In this document: positions 7,489-14,827 of the stretch, piece by piece
Layout of the letters: each line of letters starts with the position of its first letter
Numbering within the stretch: the first letter of the stretch is position 1
Position numbers and translations under genes: made by a program
The notes under the pieces: model-generated
The model's database searches: none
What the model was told of the DNA's origin: nothing
The model's input: only the letters and a program-made list of their open reading frames with translations
Assembly: GCA_016550395.1 (NCBI GenBank)
Contig: JABXGY010000165.1
Span: 1 to 17,771 of the forward strand
Direction: 5' to 3'
DNA: 17,771 bases
DNA from: an archaeon
GTDB lineage: Archaea; Asgardarchaeota; Hermodarchaeia; Hermodarchaeales; Hermodarchaeaceae

Positions 7489-8745
7489 GTGACACGTAAT
7501 ATTCTTTGGGTTCTGCGAGGCGTTGCTGTTGCCACCTTCATTATTTTTGCTGCGATAATTCTGTCAAGTCTTAATCCGGTTGTTTGGCGTTTAAGTGGAC
7601 CCGCAGGACCCTTTACTGCAATAATAGAATTTGCGGTTGAGCTTCGAAATGGTCTTACCTTACTTGTGAGTCTTTTCATAGAAATTGCTGCAACGATAGG
7701 AGCCTTAATTGGAGCTTACTTCACTAATCAACCAGCTCAAATTCTCATCCAACCAAATCGTGAAGCAATTGGAGCCTATTTCCAGGCACTAGGATTCACA
7801 TTCACACGAGCACCTGACGAGATTGGACCAGTATTGATTATTAGCCTTTATTTTCTGAGTTTTCAAATTCTACTTATCATCGGACTGATAGCAGGAATCC
7901 TCTCCTTTCTGCGAATCAGTGGTCGTTTAGCCTCTCTCTGTTTCATTTCGATGATAGCCCTTGCCATTTTAGGGGCTGCAGGTATACTGTTTAATTTTCC
8001 AGAGTTTCCTTATGGCTTTTTCTTCACTCCGATAAGCTCGTTTCCTCCTCTGCCAGACGCGGCAGCATTCTTAGCCTCTCCAGTATTCCTTATTGCGCTG
8101 ATAGGTTACATTTACTTGGAAGTCTCCTATCAGGTTGTTTATCTCTATACACTCCTTGAACCTCCCACAATTCGTGAAGAGCAATTACGTAGGCAAATCC
8201 AGCAGTTACAGACTGATGCTCAGAGTGAGATTCCTACACGTCGACAAGAGATCCCAGTTCCTAAAGCCCTTCAACGAATGTTAGGTTCAGATGCATTTCG
8301 GTTGATGCGTCAAGTCATTGAGCGTAAACTTTTACGTCGTGAGTGGTTGGTTGAACTAAAGGATGCACATGAAGTTAGACGATTAAACACGTTTGTTACC
8401 CGGCTATTTCGAGAAGATCCCGAAGCAGAGATTTCGTTAACAGCGAAAGCAGCCAGTCCCTCACTGATTCGAATGACAGGGCTTTCAATTGGCTCATCAA
8501 TTATTCGCTTTGCTTTTGTCATTCTCATTGCATACATTTGCATCCACCCCATAGCACTTCTCTTGTTATTAAACGCCCCTCCAATTATCCTCTATTCAGT
8601 TGAGTTCCTCTATTTGCCTGAAAAGACTCTAATGTTTCTCCTTCCACTTTCTCTACTCTTTCCGCTAGCAGCAACAATAATTGGTTATATCCGCCAGAGA
8701 AGGGCTCAACCGTTTGATCAGACTACACCAACATTGTCACAATAG
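7489..8745 (+). CDS. Seven-helix membrane protein of unknown family, last gene of the MoxR/DUF58 operon
   Basis: A 418-residue protein that I do not recognise. Hydrophobic segments lie at about 6-28, 56-78, 113-141, 147-168, 195-222, 338-361 and 380-402. A charged, probably cytoplasmic segment (about 224-335) contains a glutamine-rich helix (REEQLRRQIQQLQTDAQ) and a basic region around VIERKLLRREWLVELK that could bind the cytoplasmic partners of the operon. No enzyme motif is visible. The GTG start has GGAG at 7474-7477, 11 nt upstream. There is no other in-frame start upstream, and an ATG at 7478 in another frame reaches a stop after four codons. The gap to the DUF58 gene is 24 nt. The 3' end overlaps the convergent COG0720 gene by 23 nt. 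A membrane partner of the DUF58/MoxR complex is the simplest reading. Confidence 0.85.
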   Translation: MTRNILWVLRGVAVATFIIFAAIILSSLNPVVWRLSGPAGPFTAIIEFAVELRNGLTLLVSLFIEIAATIGALIGAYFTNQPAQILIQPNREAIGAYFQALGFTFTRAPDEIGPVLIISLYFLSFQILLIIGLIAGILSFLRISGRLASLCFISMIALAILGAAGILFNFPEFPYGFFFTPISSFPPLPDAAAFLASPVFLIALIGYIYLEVSYQVVYLYTLLEPPTIREEQLRRQIQQLQTDAQSEIPTRRQEIPVPKALQRMLGSDAFRLMRQVIERKLLRREWLVELKDAHEVRRLNTFVTRLFREDPEAEISLTAKAASPSLIRMTGLSIGSSIIRFAFVILIAYICIHPIALLLLLNAPPIILYSVEFLYLPEKTLMFLLPLSLLFPLAATIIGYIRQRRAQPFDQTTPTLSQ

Positions 8746-9199
8746 CTCGTGATGTAGAACTTTCGGCAAGTTCAACACGTACTTGTGATATATTGGAATG
8801 CTCTTTGGTGATATTCCCCAATAATTGTTTACAAAAAATGCGTGCTAGTTCTTCAGCTGTGGTCTCAACTACGTTAAGAATCTCCACATTTTTTGCTGGA
8901 AAAGAGTATGTTCCCTCTGATGTTTCGACTTTGGTTTGATTATCCTGTTGGCTGACTTTTATGAGTTTTGAATTGGAGGGTAATAAAATCAGATGATCCC
9001 ATTGCTTACACAGTTGTCGAAGGTGCTGTTTGAGTACACGAAAATCAATGACCATTCCCAGGTGATTGAGTTCCCCCCAGATTGTTGCTGTTACGTGATA
9101 ATTATGACCGTGAAGGAGTTCACATTTACCTCCTTCGCTGACAAAGTGTGCAGCTGCAAAGTCAATACCTGAAACCGTAACTGCGACTTGCTTACTCAT
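8723..9199 (-). CDS. 6-pyruvoyltetrahydropterin synthase / QueD family enzyme (COG0720)
   Basis: A 158-residue tunnelling-fold enzyme acting on 7,8-dihydroneopterin triphosphate. Zinc ligands are His18 (FAAAH), His30 and His32 (LHGHNY). The catalytic region is KCELLHGH with Cys26 and Glu27, followed by GMVIDF (48-53), WDH (67-69), ETTAEELA (112-119) and Glu144 in VRVE. A 35-40 residue insertion after the DH motif is usual in archaeal members. The product could be carboxytetrahydropterin (archaeosine route), 6-hydroxymethyl-dihydropterin (folate or methanopterin-like route), or both; sequence alone does not settle it. I chose the ATG at 9199 because homologues begin just before the VSGIDFAAAH strand. 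A GTG 24 codons further upstream would add a hydrophobic leader lying over the terminator-like tract. It follows the thermosome gene on the same strand. Confidence 0.93.
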   Translation of the reverse strand: MSKQVAVTVSGIDFAAAHFVSEGGKCELLHGHNYHVTATIWGELNHLGMVIDFRVLKQHLRQLCKQWDHLILLPSNSKLIKVSQQDNQTKVETSEGTYSFPAKNVEILNVVETTAEELARIFCKQLLGNITKEHSNISQVRVELAESSTSRAIVTMLV

Positions 9200-9233
9200 G
9201 ATACGTACCCATTTCCATAATGTATTTCTAAGT

Positions 9234-9241
9234 AGATAAAG
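9234..9241 (-). promoter_or_regulatory. Possible TATA box of the COG0720 gene
   Basis: Reading the minus strand, CTTTATCT lies about 35-42 nt before the ATG at 9199, which would place the transcript start near 9210. An inverted repeat CCCATT/AATGGG (9208-9213 and 9242-9247) encloses the interval. The element is degenerate, so the call is weak. Confidence 0.3.
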
Positions 9242-9246
9242 AATGG

Positions 9247-9283
9247 GAAAAAAGAGGAGAAAAGCGTCCACAGATGCGGACGC
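9247..9283 (-). terminator. Hairpin plus T-rich tract after the thermosome gene
   Basis: On the minus strand GCGTCC (9283-9278) pairs with GGACGC (9269-9264) around an 8-nt loop. It is followed by TTTTCTCCTCTTTTTTCCC (9263-9245). The stem begins 4 nt after the thermosome stop codon. A 6-bp GC-rich stem plus T tracts is what an intrinsic-type terminator would look like; in archaea the T tract is the key part. It would separate the abundant chaperonin transcript from the COG0720 gene. Confidence 0.6.
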
Positions 9284-9287
9284 GAGT

Positions 9288-10961
9288 TTACATCATGCCT
9301 GGGGGCATACCACCCATGCCGCCCATACCTGGGGGCATACCACCCATGCCAGGTCCACCGGGTCCACCAGGTGGAGCCGCACTTCGTTTTGAGGCGATGA
9401 CGTCGTCAATGCGGAGTATGAGTGATGCGGCTTCGGTAGCTGAGCGAATTGCATGCGTTTTAACGCGAAGTGGTTCAAGTACGCCTGATTTCATCATGTC
9501 CTTGGATTTCCCTGATAGGATTTCAACACCCATGTTTTTATTACCTGAGCCGTGCTCTGATCGGAGTGAGACAATGACATCGATAGGATCATGCCCTGCG
9601 TTCTCAGCTAGGGTTTTCGGAATAATTTCAATTGCATCACTAAATTTGTTAACTGCGATTTGTTCTCGACCCTTTAGTGAGGAAGCAAATTCTCGAAGTT
9701 GGGAAGCTACTTCGATTTCCGGTGCGCCACCGCCAGCAACTATTTTGCCATCTTCGACAGCATCTCGTACAACTGAGACCGCATCATGAAAGGCTCGTTC
9801 AGCTTCATCTACGACGCGTTCTGTACCTCCACGGATGAGAACACTGACTGTCTTGGGATCCTTGCAACCTTCGACGAAGACCATTTTATCGTCTCCGACT
9901 TTTCGTTCTTCAACATGGTCGCAAGTACCGAGATCTTGTTCAGTGAGATGGTCGATAGACGAGACTACTCGTCCCCCAGTCGCACGAGTAAGGGCTTCCA
10001 TATCACTCTTTTTAATTCGGCGAACAGCAATGATGTTTTCCTTTGCAAGATAATGTTGAACTTTGTCGTCGATTCCTTTTTGGGCAAAAACGACATTAGC
10101 ACCGATTGTTTTCACTTTATCTGAGATCTTCTTCAGCATTCGCTGTTCTTCATCAAGAAAGGCCTTCATCTGTTCAGGATCAGTAATGCGGATTTCCGCG
10201 TCCATCTCAGTTTTTTCAACTTCCATAGACGCATTAATGAGTGCAATTCGTGCACCTGACATGCGACGAGGCATTTCAGAATGGACAATTTCCTTATCTA
10301 TTATTACACCCCGAACTAGTTTGGTATCCCGGACTGAACCGCCCTCTTTCTTTTCAACTTTAATGTGATCAATGTCAGCTACAATTCCATCAGAAGTCTC
10401 TTCAGTAATTTGTAAAACTGCATCTACAGCTATAGGAGAAAGGAAGTCTTTAGCTTCGGCAATAAGCTTGCTAGCCATTGAAGTATTACAAACCTTGAGG
10501 AGTTTATCACGATCGTCACGTGTACATTCAATGGACATATCGTTGAGAACATCACTTGCCTTGTCCACGGCTTTTCGATAACCAGATATAATAACTGTCG
10601 GATGGACACCGGACGAAATCAAACCCATTGCTTGTTTGAGCAATTCACCACATAGAACTACTGCGGTAGTTGTTCCATCACCGGTTTCAGCATCTTGAGC
10701 TTTTGCTACCTGAACAAGCATTTTGGCAGCAGGATGTTGAACTTCGATTTCATCGAGGATAGTGGCACCATCATTTGTGATGGTTACATCGCCCAGACTA
10801 TCCACCAGCATTTTATCTTGACCACGCGGGCCCAGGGACGTGCGAACTGCATCCGCTAATGCTCGCACTGCCATAATGTTATTTTCGCGAGCGTCACGAC
10901 CTCGGGCGCGTTCTGTACCTTCTTTAAGTATTAATACCGGCACGCCTTGCATTTGTGCCAT
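9288..10961 (-). CDS. Thermosome subunit (group II chaperonin)
   Basis: A 557-residue subunit of the archaeal cytosolic ATP-driven protein-folding chamber, related to eukaryotic CCT. It starts MAQMQGVPVLILKEGTERARG. The ATP-site motifs are LGPRG (43-47), NDGATIL (63-69) and GDGTTT (94-99); AGGGAPEIE is in the C-terminal equatorial part. The C-terminus is a Gly/Met/Pro-rich GGM-type tail, typical of thermosomes. Length is normal. The ATG at 10961 has AAAGGAGG at 10971-10978, 9 nt upstream. A longer reading from a TTG at 11084 exists, but its 41 extra residues have no counterpart in the family. Only one thermosome gene lies in the window, so whether the complex is homo- or hetero-oligomeric is unknown. 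Confidence 0.97.
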   Translation of the reverse strand: MAQMQGVPVLILKEGTERARGRDARENNIMAVRALADAVRTSLGPRGQDKMLVDSLGDVTITNDGATILDEIEVQHPAAKMLVQVAKAQDAETGDGTTTAVVLCGELLKQAMGLISSGVHPTVIISGYRKAVDKASDVLNDMSIECTRDDRDKLLKVCNTSMASKLIAEAKDFLSPIAVDAVLQITEETSDGIVADIDHIKVEKKEGGSVRDTKLVRGVIIDKEIVHSEMPRRMSGARIALINASMEVEKTEMDAEIRITDPEQMKAFLDEEQRMLKKISDKVKTIGANVVFAQKGIDDKVQHYLAKENIIAVRRIKKSDMEALTRATGGRVVSSIDHLTEQDLGTCDHVEERKVGDDKMVFVEGCKDPKTVSVLIRGGTERVVDEAERAFHDAVSVVRDAVEDGKIVAGGGAPEIEVASQLREFASSLKGREQIAVNKFSDAIEIIPKTLAENAGHDPIDVIVSLRSEHGSGNKNMGVEILSGKSKDMMKSGVLEPLRVKTHAIRSATEAASLILRIDDVIASKRSAAPPGGPGGPGMGGMPPGMGGMGGMPPGMM

Positions 10962-10970
10962 TACATTGTT

Positions 10971-10978
10971 CCTCCTTT
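10971..10978 (-). promoter_or_regulatory. Strong ribosome binding site of the thermosome gene
   Basis: AAAGGAGG on the minus strand, 9 nt before the ATG at 10961. It fixes the start of the thermosome and rules out the upstream TTG extension. An ATG-TAA pair sits between the site and the true start and is presumably silent. Confidence 0.8.
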
Positions 10979-11031
10979 GCGATAATTGGTTTCCAAAGTA
11001 GGATGAACTGTTCCGGCAATCCTTGCACTGA

Positions 11032-11040
11032 CATAAAAAG
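11032..11040 (-). promoter_or_regulatory. Possible TATA box of the thermosome gene
   Basis: CTTTTTATG on the minus strand lies in the 119-nt gap between the S-component gene and the thermosome. A transcript starting about 25 nt further on would have a leader of about 50 nt. The gap itself suggests that the chaperonin has its own promoter. I saw no clear heat-shock operator. Confidence 0.35.
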
Positions 11041-11080
11041 CTTACGCCGTTTCTGGAAGTAATCAAAGTTAGTGAGTATC

Positions 11081-11689
11081 TCAAAGGTCAGTGAGCGGAG
11101 TATAGTCCCATTCAGTGAATATTGTTCGAAGCATGCTCACAATGCCTCGAGATAAGAAGATTGTTTCCATGACAAAGGCCATAAATAAGATTTCTATCCA
11201 GGCTTTTGCTACAATGCCAAGGGCAATTATGAGGACAAATTCTGCGGGTATTGGTGTCATGAAGGGTACGATGAAAACAAAGAGCCAAATAGTGAAAATA
11301 CATTCTGGAACATAGCCAAGGATTGTAGAGAGAAAGGGGCGTTTTAGGGTCTTCTGTACTATCCCACTGGTAAACCCTGTCATTGCCTTTCCTGCGGGTA
11401 AACCTAATAATCCGACTATTCCCAGGGATCCCCAAATATACCCAAAGGCGATTCCTGGATAAATCCCCACAATGGCACCTGTTATTGCACCAAAAATTGG
11501 GCCGCCAGGAATTGCTACCATGAAGGTTCCTAGGTGACTTAAATCTAGAGCGATTTGTGCCCCACCAAGGTGTACCATGTTAATAGTAAGAATTGACACC
11601 GCTGTACCCAAGGCCGCCATTACTGCTACATACACAATGACTTTTATCGGAAATATCCAATAGCGTTGTGCCAGTTCTTTCTCAGTCAT
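11081..11689 (-). CDS. ECF transporter S-component-like membrane protein
   Basis: 202 residues, almost wholly hydrophobic, with about six helices (roughly 12-37, 43-65, 68-88, 89-110, 116-142 and 148-180). The pattern ALDLSHLGTFMVAIPGGP followed by FGAITGAIVGI (about 47-76) resembles the substrate-binding subunits of energy-coupling factor vitamin transporters, which have a similar size and helix count. The substrate cannot be read from the sequence. No EcfA or EcfT gene lies in the window, so it would share a module encoded elsewhere. The ATG at 11689 has AAAGGAG at 11698-11704, 8 nt upstream. The gene is divergent from gcvPA and shares a control region containing a palindrome. An unrelated small membrane protein remains possible. 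Confidence 0.7.
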   Translation of the reverse strand: MTEKELAQRYWIFPIKVIVYVAVMAALGTAVSILTINMVHLGGAQIALDLSHLGTFMVAIPGGPIFGAITGAIVGIYPGIAFGYIWGSLGIVGLLGLPAGKAMTGFTSGIVQKTLKRPFLSTILGYVPECIFTIWLFVFIVPFMTPIPAEFVLIIALGIVAKAWIEILFMAFVMETIFLSRGIVSMLRTIFTEWDYTPLTDL

Positions 11690-11728
11690 CTAAGCATCTC
11701 CTTTGGAGTGGCGCATTGAAGGTTCCAG

Positions 11729-11737
11729 ATATATAAG
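11729..11737. promoter_or_regulatory. TATA box in the divergent S-component/gcvPA region
   Basis: ATATATAAG on the plus strand, CTTATATAT on the minus strand. Leftward, it would start a transcript near 11707, just upstream of the SD (11698-11704) and ATG of the S-component gene, a very good fit. Rightward, the start would fall near 11760, leaving a leader of about 70 nt before gcvPA. The near-symmetry of the box would allow use in either direction. Confidence 0.6.
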
Positions 11738-11760
11738 AGTAGCTACTCGTTTTTGAGTAG
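11737..11760. promoter_or_regulatory. Operator-like palindrome with a third half-site
   Basis: GAGTAGCTACTC (11737-11748) is a perfect 12-bp palindrome abutting the TATA box. A third half-site GAGTAG follows at 11755-11760, so CTACTC/GAGTAG also forms an inverted repeat with a 6-nt spacer. Such a site beside a TATA box is what a dimeric repressor or activator would bind. As RNA it could instead fold into a small hairpin with a GTTTTT loop. The regulator is not identifiable here. Confidence 0.55.
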
Positions 11761-11827
11761 AACTTAGTCGTGGTATTGGAGAAAGCTATTTCTGGTTTAG
11801 GAAGCGAACAGTGGTGAGGTTGATTCT

Positions 11828-13243
11828 GTGTCCAAGATCCGCCATTCATTTTTGCCTACAGTGGGCGAGCAAGAGAATGAAATGCTTGCTGCGATAGGAG
11901 CGAAAAATATTGACGAGTTATTCCAAGATATCCCCTCGAAATTTCAGCTGAAAACCAGATTAAAGATACCTGAGGCATTATCCGAGTTTGAGGTGTCTCG
12001 AAGAGTTAAAGAGATTCTTGCCCGTAACTGGGAACCAAGGAAAGGAGAGAGCTTTCTTGGTGGGGGTGTGTGGCCACATATAATTCCTGAGGCTGTAAAG
12101 ACCATCGCGAATCGCACAGAATTTCTAACTGCATATACTCCATATCAAGCAGAAATTAGTCAAGGAATGCTTCAAGCTCTTTTTGAATATCAGAGCTTAA
12201 TGGCGGAACTGGTTGAGCTGCCAATAGTAAATGCATCTATGTATGACTGGGCTAGTGCTCTAGGCGAAGCTGCTTTGATGACGAGTCGTGTTACAAATCG
12301 GTCTAAATTTCTTATTCCCGACATCATTGCACCTAATCGAGAAGCCGTTTTGCGAACCTATACACAACCTGCTGGAATCATCGTTAATACAATTGATCAT
12401 GACGACAAAACAGGGCAGATCGACTTAGAGCATTTGAAATCTCTAATCAATGATGATATTTCAGGTGTTTATTTTGAGAACCCCGCTTATCTAGGACAGC
12501 TTCAATACGAAGTAGATGCTATCGCTGATATTGTGCATGATGCAGGTGCCTTACTTGTAGTAGGCGTTGATCCCACCTCTCTGGGAATTTTACGAGCTCC
12601 TGGTGATTATGGCGCCGATATTGTAATTGGAGAGGGACAGCCACTAGGAAGCTCAATCAATGTAGGAGGACCACTACTTGGAATCTTCGCAAGCAGGGAT
12701 GATAGAAGCTTGATGCGCCAACTTCCAGGGCGAATAATTGGAGTAACGACAACAAAGGATAGTAAGCAACGAGGTTTTGTGATGACTATCCAAGCACGAG
12801 AACAACACATCCGTCGTGAGAGGGCTACATCGAATATCTGTTCTAACCAAGCTCTTTCAGCGATTACGGCTGCCGTATACTTGTCCTTACTTGGACCAAG
12901 CGGCTTATTTGAACTTGGTGAAATGATTCTCCAACTCCGTCGTTATGCAGAACAGAAGCTCAACGAACTGGATCGAGTTAAGGCACCCCTATTTGAAGCG
13001 CCGCATTTCAAGGAATTTGTAGTTAAAGTGGAAACCGAACGGGGTGGAAACCGTTCGAAATTGTCAATTCGAACTATACTGGATTACATGAAACGGAATC
13101 AGATTCTAGCTGGGATTCCGTTGGATCAACATTTCCCAGATTTGGGTGAATCTGCATTAACTTGCATCACTGAAACCCACACTCAGGAAGCAATTGATCA
13201 ACTTGTAGAAGCCTTTCAAAAAGCAACGGAGGAGAGGCAATGA
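11828..13243 (+). CDS. gcvPA: Glycine dehydrogenase (decarboxylating) subunit 1
   Basis: A 471-residue N-terminal half of the split P-protein of the glycine cleavage system. With GcvPB it decarboxylates glycine using pyridoxal phosphate and passes the aminomethyl group to the lipoyl H-protein. Typical features are the opening HSFLPTVGEQENEML, FLGGGVWPHIIP (about 77-88), TAYTPYQAEISQGMLQALFEYQ and the NASMYDWASALGEAALM segment. Length is normal for the subunit. This half lacks the PLP lysine, as expected. The GTG start has GGTGAGG at 11813-11819, 8 nt upstream. Its stop overlaps gcvPB by ATGA, so the two are translated in step and should be made in equal amounts. GcvT, GcvH and the lipoyl dehydrogenase are not in the window. 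Confidence 0.96.
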   Translation: MSKIRHSFLPTVGEQENEMLAAIGAKNIDELFQDIPSKFQLKTRLKIPEALSEFEVSRRVKEILARNWEPRKGESFLGGGVWPHIIPEAVKTIANRTEFLTAYTPYQAEISQGMLQALFEYQSLMAELVELPIVNASMYDWASALGEAALMTSRVTNRSKFLIPDIIAPNREAVLRTYTQPAGIIVNTIDHDDKTGQIDLEHLKSLINDDISGVYFENPAYLGQLQYEVDAIADIVHDAGALLVVGVDPTSLGILRAPGDYGADIVIGEGQPLGSSINVGGPLLGIFASRDDRSLMRQLPGRIIGVTTTKDSKQRGFVMTIQAREQHIRRERATSNICSNQALSAITAAVYLSLLGPSGLFELGEMILQLRRYAEQKLNELDRVKAPLFEAPHFKEFVVKVETERGGNRSKLSIRTILDYMKRNQILAGIPLDQHFPDLGESALTCITETHTQEAIDQLVEAFQKATEERQ

Positions 13244-14763
13244 GGTTCCAGCAGGCTAGATGGGATGAGGCATTGATTTTTGAGCGGTCAAGGAAAGGAG
13301 CGGTTGGCTATTCCTTACCAAAGGTAAGTGAAATTGTCCGAAAAACAATTCCAAAGCCATTGTCTAAGATACCAAAATCTCTCCGTCGCTTAAGTCCACC
13401 TGGACTTCCAGAGCTATCCGAACCTGAGGTAATGCAACATTTCATCCGTCTATCTCAGATGAATTATTGCATTGACTTAGGTCTCTATCCTCTCGGCAGC
13501 TGCACGATGAAATATAATCCCCCACTGAATGAAGAAATAATTAGAAACCCGCAATTCTCTCTATTACATCCTCACCAAGATAGTTCCACTCTCCAAGGAA
13601 TCTTACAGATTTTCTTTGAATTACAACAATGGCTGGCTGAAATTTCTGGAGTAGATTCGTTTTCTCTACAACCAGCTGCTGGTGCACAGGGTGAGCTAGC
13701 AGGAGTTCTAATTATTCGCGCGTATCATGCTAATAACGGAGAATTGGACACTCGTCGAGAAATCATTATTCCTGATTCAGCCCATGGAACCAATCCAGCA
13801 AGCGCCACTATGGCTGGATTTGATGTCGTAGTCGTTCCTTCAAACCAACAGGGTCAAGTTGATCTCCAAGCTCTCCAAAGTGCAGTATCGGATCAAACCG
13901 CCGGTCTTATGCTTACTAATCCAAACACCTTAGGTCTTTTCGAACAAGAAATTGAAACAATAGCGAAAATCGTTCATAAAGCGGGTGGATTACTTTACTA
14001 TGATGGAGCAAATTTAAACGCGAACTTAGGTCGTGTTCGCCCAGGGGACATGGGATTTGATATCATTCATATTAATCTGCACAAGACCTTCGCCACACCT
14101 CATGGCGGAGGAGGACCAGGAGCCGGTCCTATAGGCGTGAAGTCTCAGTTAGTACAATTTCTTCCCGTGCCCGTTATTACATTTGATGGTAAGAAATACA
14201 TATTGGAGTTTGATCGACCAAAATCTATCGGTCGTCTTCATGGGTTTTTTGGTAATGCTGCTGTGTCTTTGAAAGCTTATGCCTATATCTTGAGAATGGG
14301 GTGGCAAGGCTTACAGGCCGTTTCAAATCAGGCCGTATTAAACGCTAATTATCTCATGAAACAGATTGGGAATATAAAGGGGTTCAGCATTCCATTTGCT
14401 CCAGGAGTATGGCGAAAACACGAGGTGGTTGTTAGTGCGAAACCTCTTGAACACGATACAGGAGTGAACGCTCGGGACGTCGCGAAAGCTTTGTTAGATC
14501 GCGGTTTACATGCTCCCACGTTCTATTTCCCCTCAATAGTCGAGGAAGCATTAATGATTGAGCCCACTGAAACCTTCAGTAAAGATGAACTAGATCGCTT
14601 CATTGCGGCTCTTCACGAGATTGCAGAGGAAGCTTACACCGACCCGCAAAAAGTGTGTAAGGCCCCCCAACATACAGCGATTACTCGATTAGATGAAGTG
14701 AAAGCCGCCCATCCCCGTACTATGGCACTGACTTGGCGTATGTACCAGAAATACCAAAAGTAA
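13240..14763 (+). CDS. gcvPB: Glycine dehydrogenase (decarboxylating) subunit 2
   Basis: A 507-residue C-terminal half of the split P-protein, carrying the cofactor. The PLP-binding lysine is Lys282 in NLHKTFATPHGGGGPGAGP. Other conserved blocks are LYPLGSCTMKYNP (about 82-94), SLQPAAGAQGELAG (about 144-157), DSAHGTNPASA, and YYDGANLNA, whose Asp should contact the pyridine nitrogen. Length is normal. The ATG is part of the ATGA overlap with gcvPA, with GGAGAGG just upstream inside that gene. Downstream it converges on rpl2 across 45 nt. Confidence 0.97.
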   Translation: MRFQQARWDEALIFERSRKGAVGYSLPKVSEIVRKTIPKPLSKIPKSLRRLSPPGLPELSEPEVMQHFIRLSQMNYCIDLGLYPLGSCTMKYNPPLNEEIIRNPQFSLLHPHQDSSTLQGILQIFFELQQWLAEISGVDSFSLQPAAGAQGELAGVLIIRAYHANNGELDTRREIIIPDSAHGTNPASATMAGFDVVVVPSNQQGQVDLQALQSAVSDQTAGLMLTNPNTLGLFEQEIETIAKIVHKAGGLLYYDGANLNANLGRVRPGDMGFDIIHINLHKTFATPHGGGGPGAGPIGVKSQLVQFLPVPVITFDGKKYILEFDRPKSIGRLHGFFGNAAVSLKAYAYILRMGWQGLQAVSNQAVLNANYLMKQIGNIKGFSIPFAPGVWRKHEVVVSAKPLEHDTGVNARDVAKALLDRGLHAPTFYFPSIVEEALMIEPTETFSKDELDRFIAALHEIAEEAYTDPQKVCKAPQHTAITRLDEVKAAHPRTMALTWRMYQKYQK

Positions 14764-14773
14764 CTGAATTAAG

Positions 14774-14827
14774 CAGGAAGTCCCTGATAGAGACTTGAAA
14801 TATTGTTTCTATCCCCGTTTTTTCTTT
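14774..14827 (+). terminator. Weak termination region between gcvPB and rpl2
   Basis: Two small competing inverted repeats (CAGG/CCTG at 14774-14786, AAGTC/GACTT at 14778-14796) precede a plus-strand T tract, TTTTTTCTTT, at 14818-14827. The T tract lies inside the end of the convergent rpl2 gene and could stop gcvP transcripts. No strong stem was seen. Confidence 0.25.

Noticed and set aside
9200..9271. Longer COG0720 protein starting at a GTG, with a hydrophobic leader
   Set aside because: The extra residues translate the T-rich tract after the thermosome. The family begins near the ATG at 9199, and a membrane leader makes no sense for this cytosolic enzyme.
9291..9362. Short tandem repeat at the end of the thermosome gene
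   Set aside because: It encodes the GGM/PPGM tail typical of thermosomes and is explained by the protein, not by a repeat element.
9274..10581. Several plus-strand reading frames antisense to the thermosome
   Set aside because: They are shadows of a clearly recognised gene; their composition reflects reverse-complemented thermosome codons, including the repeated Gly/Met tail.
10962..11084. N-terminal extension of the thermosome from a TTG, with a Cys-rich segment
   Set aside because: The family starts at MAQMQGVPVLILKEG, a strong SD precedes that ATG, and the extra 41 residues look like translated intergenic sequence containing a TATA-like element.
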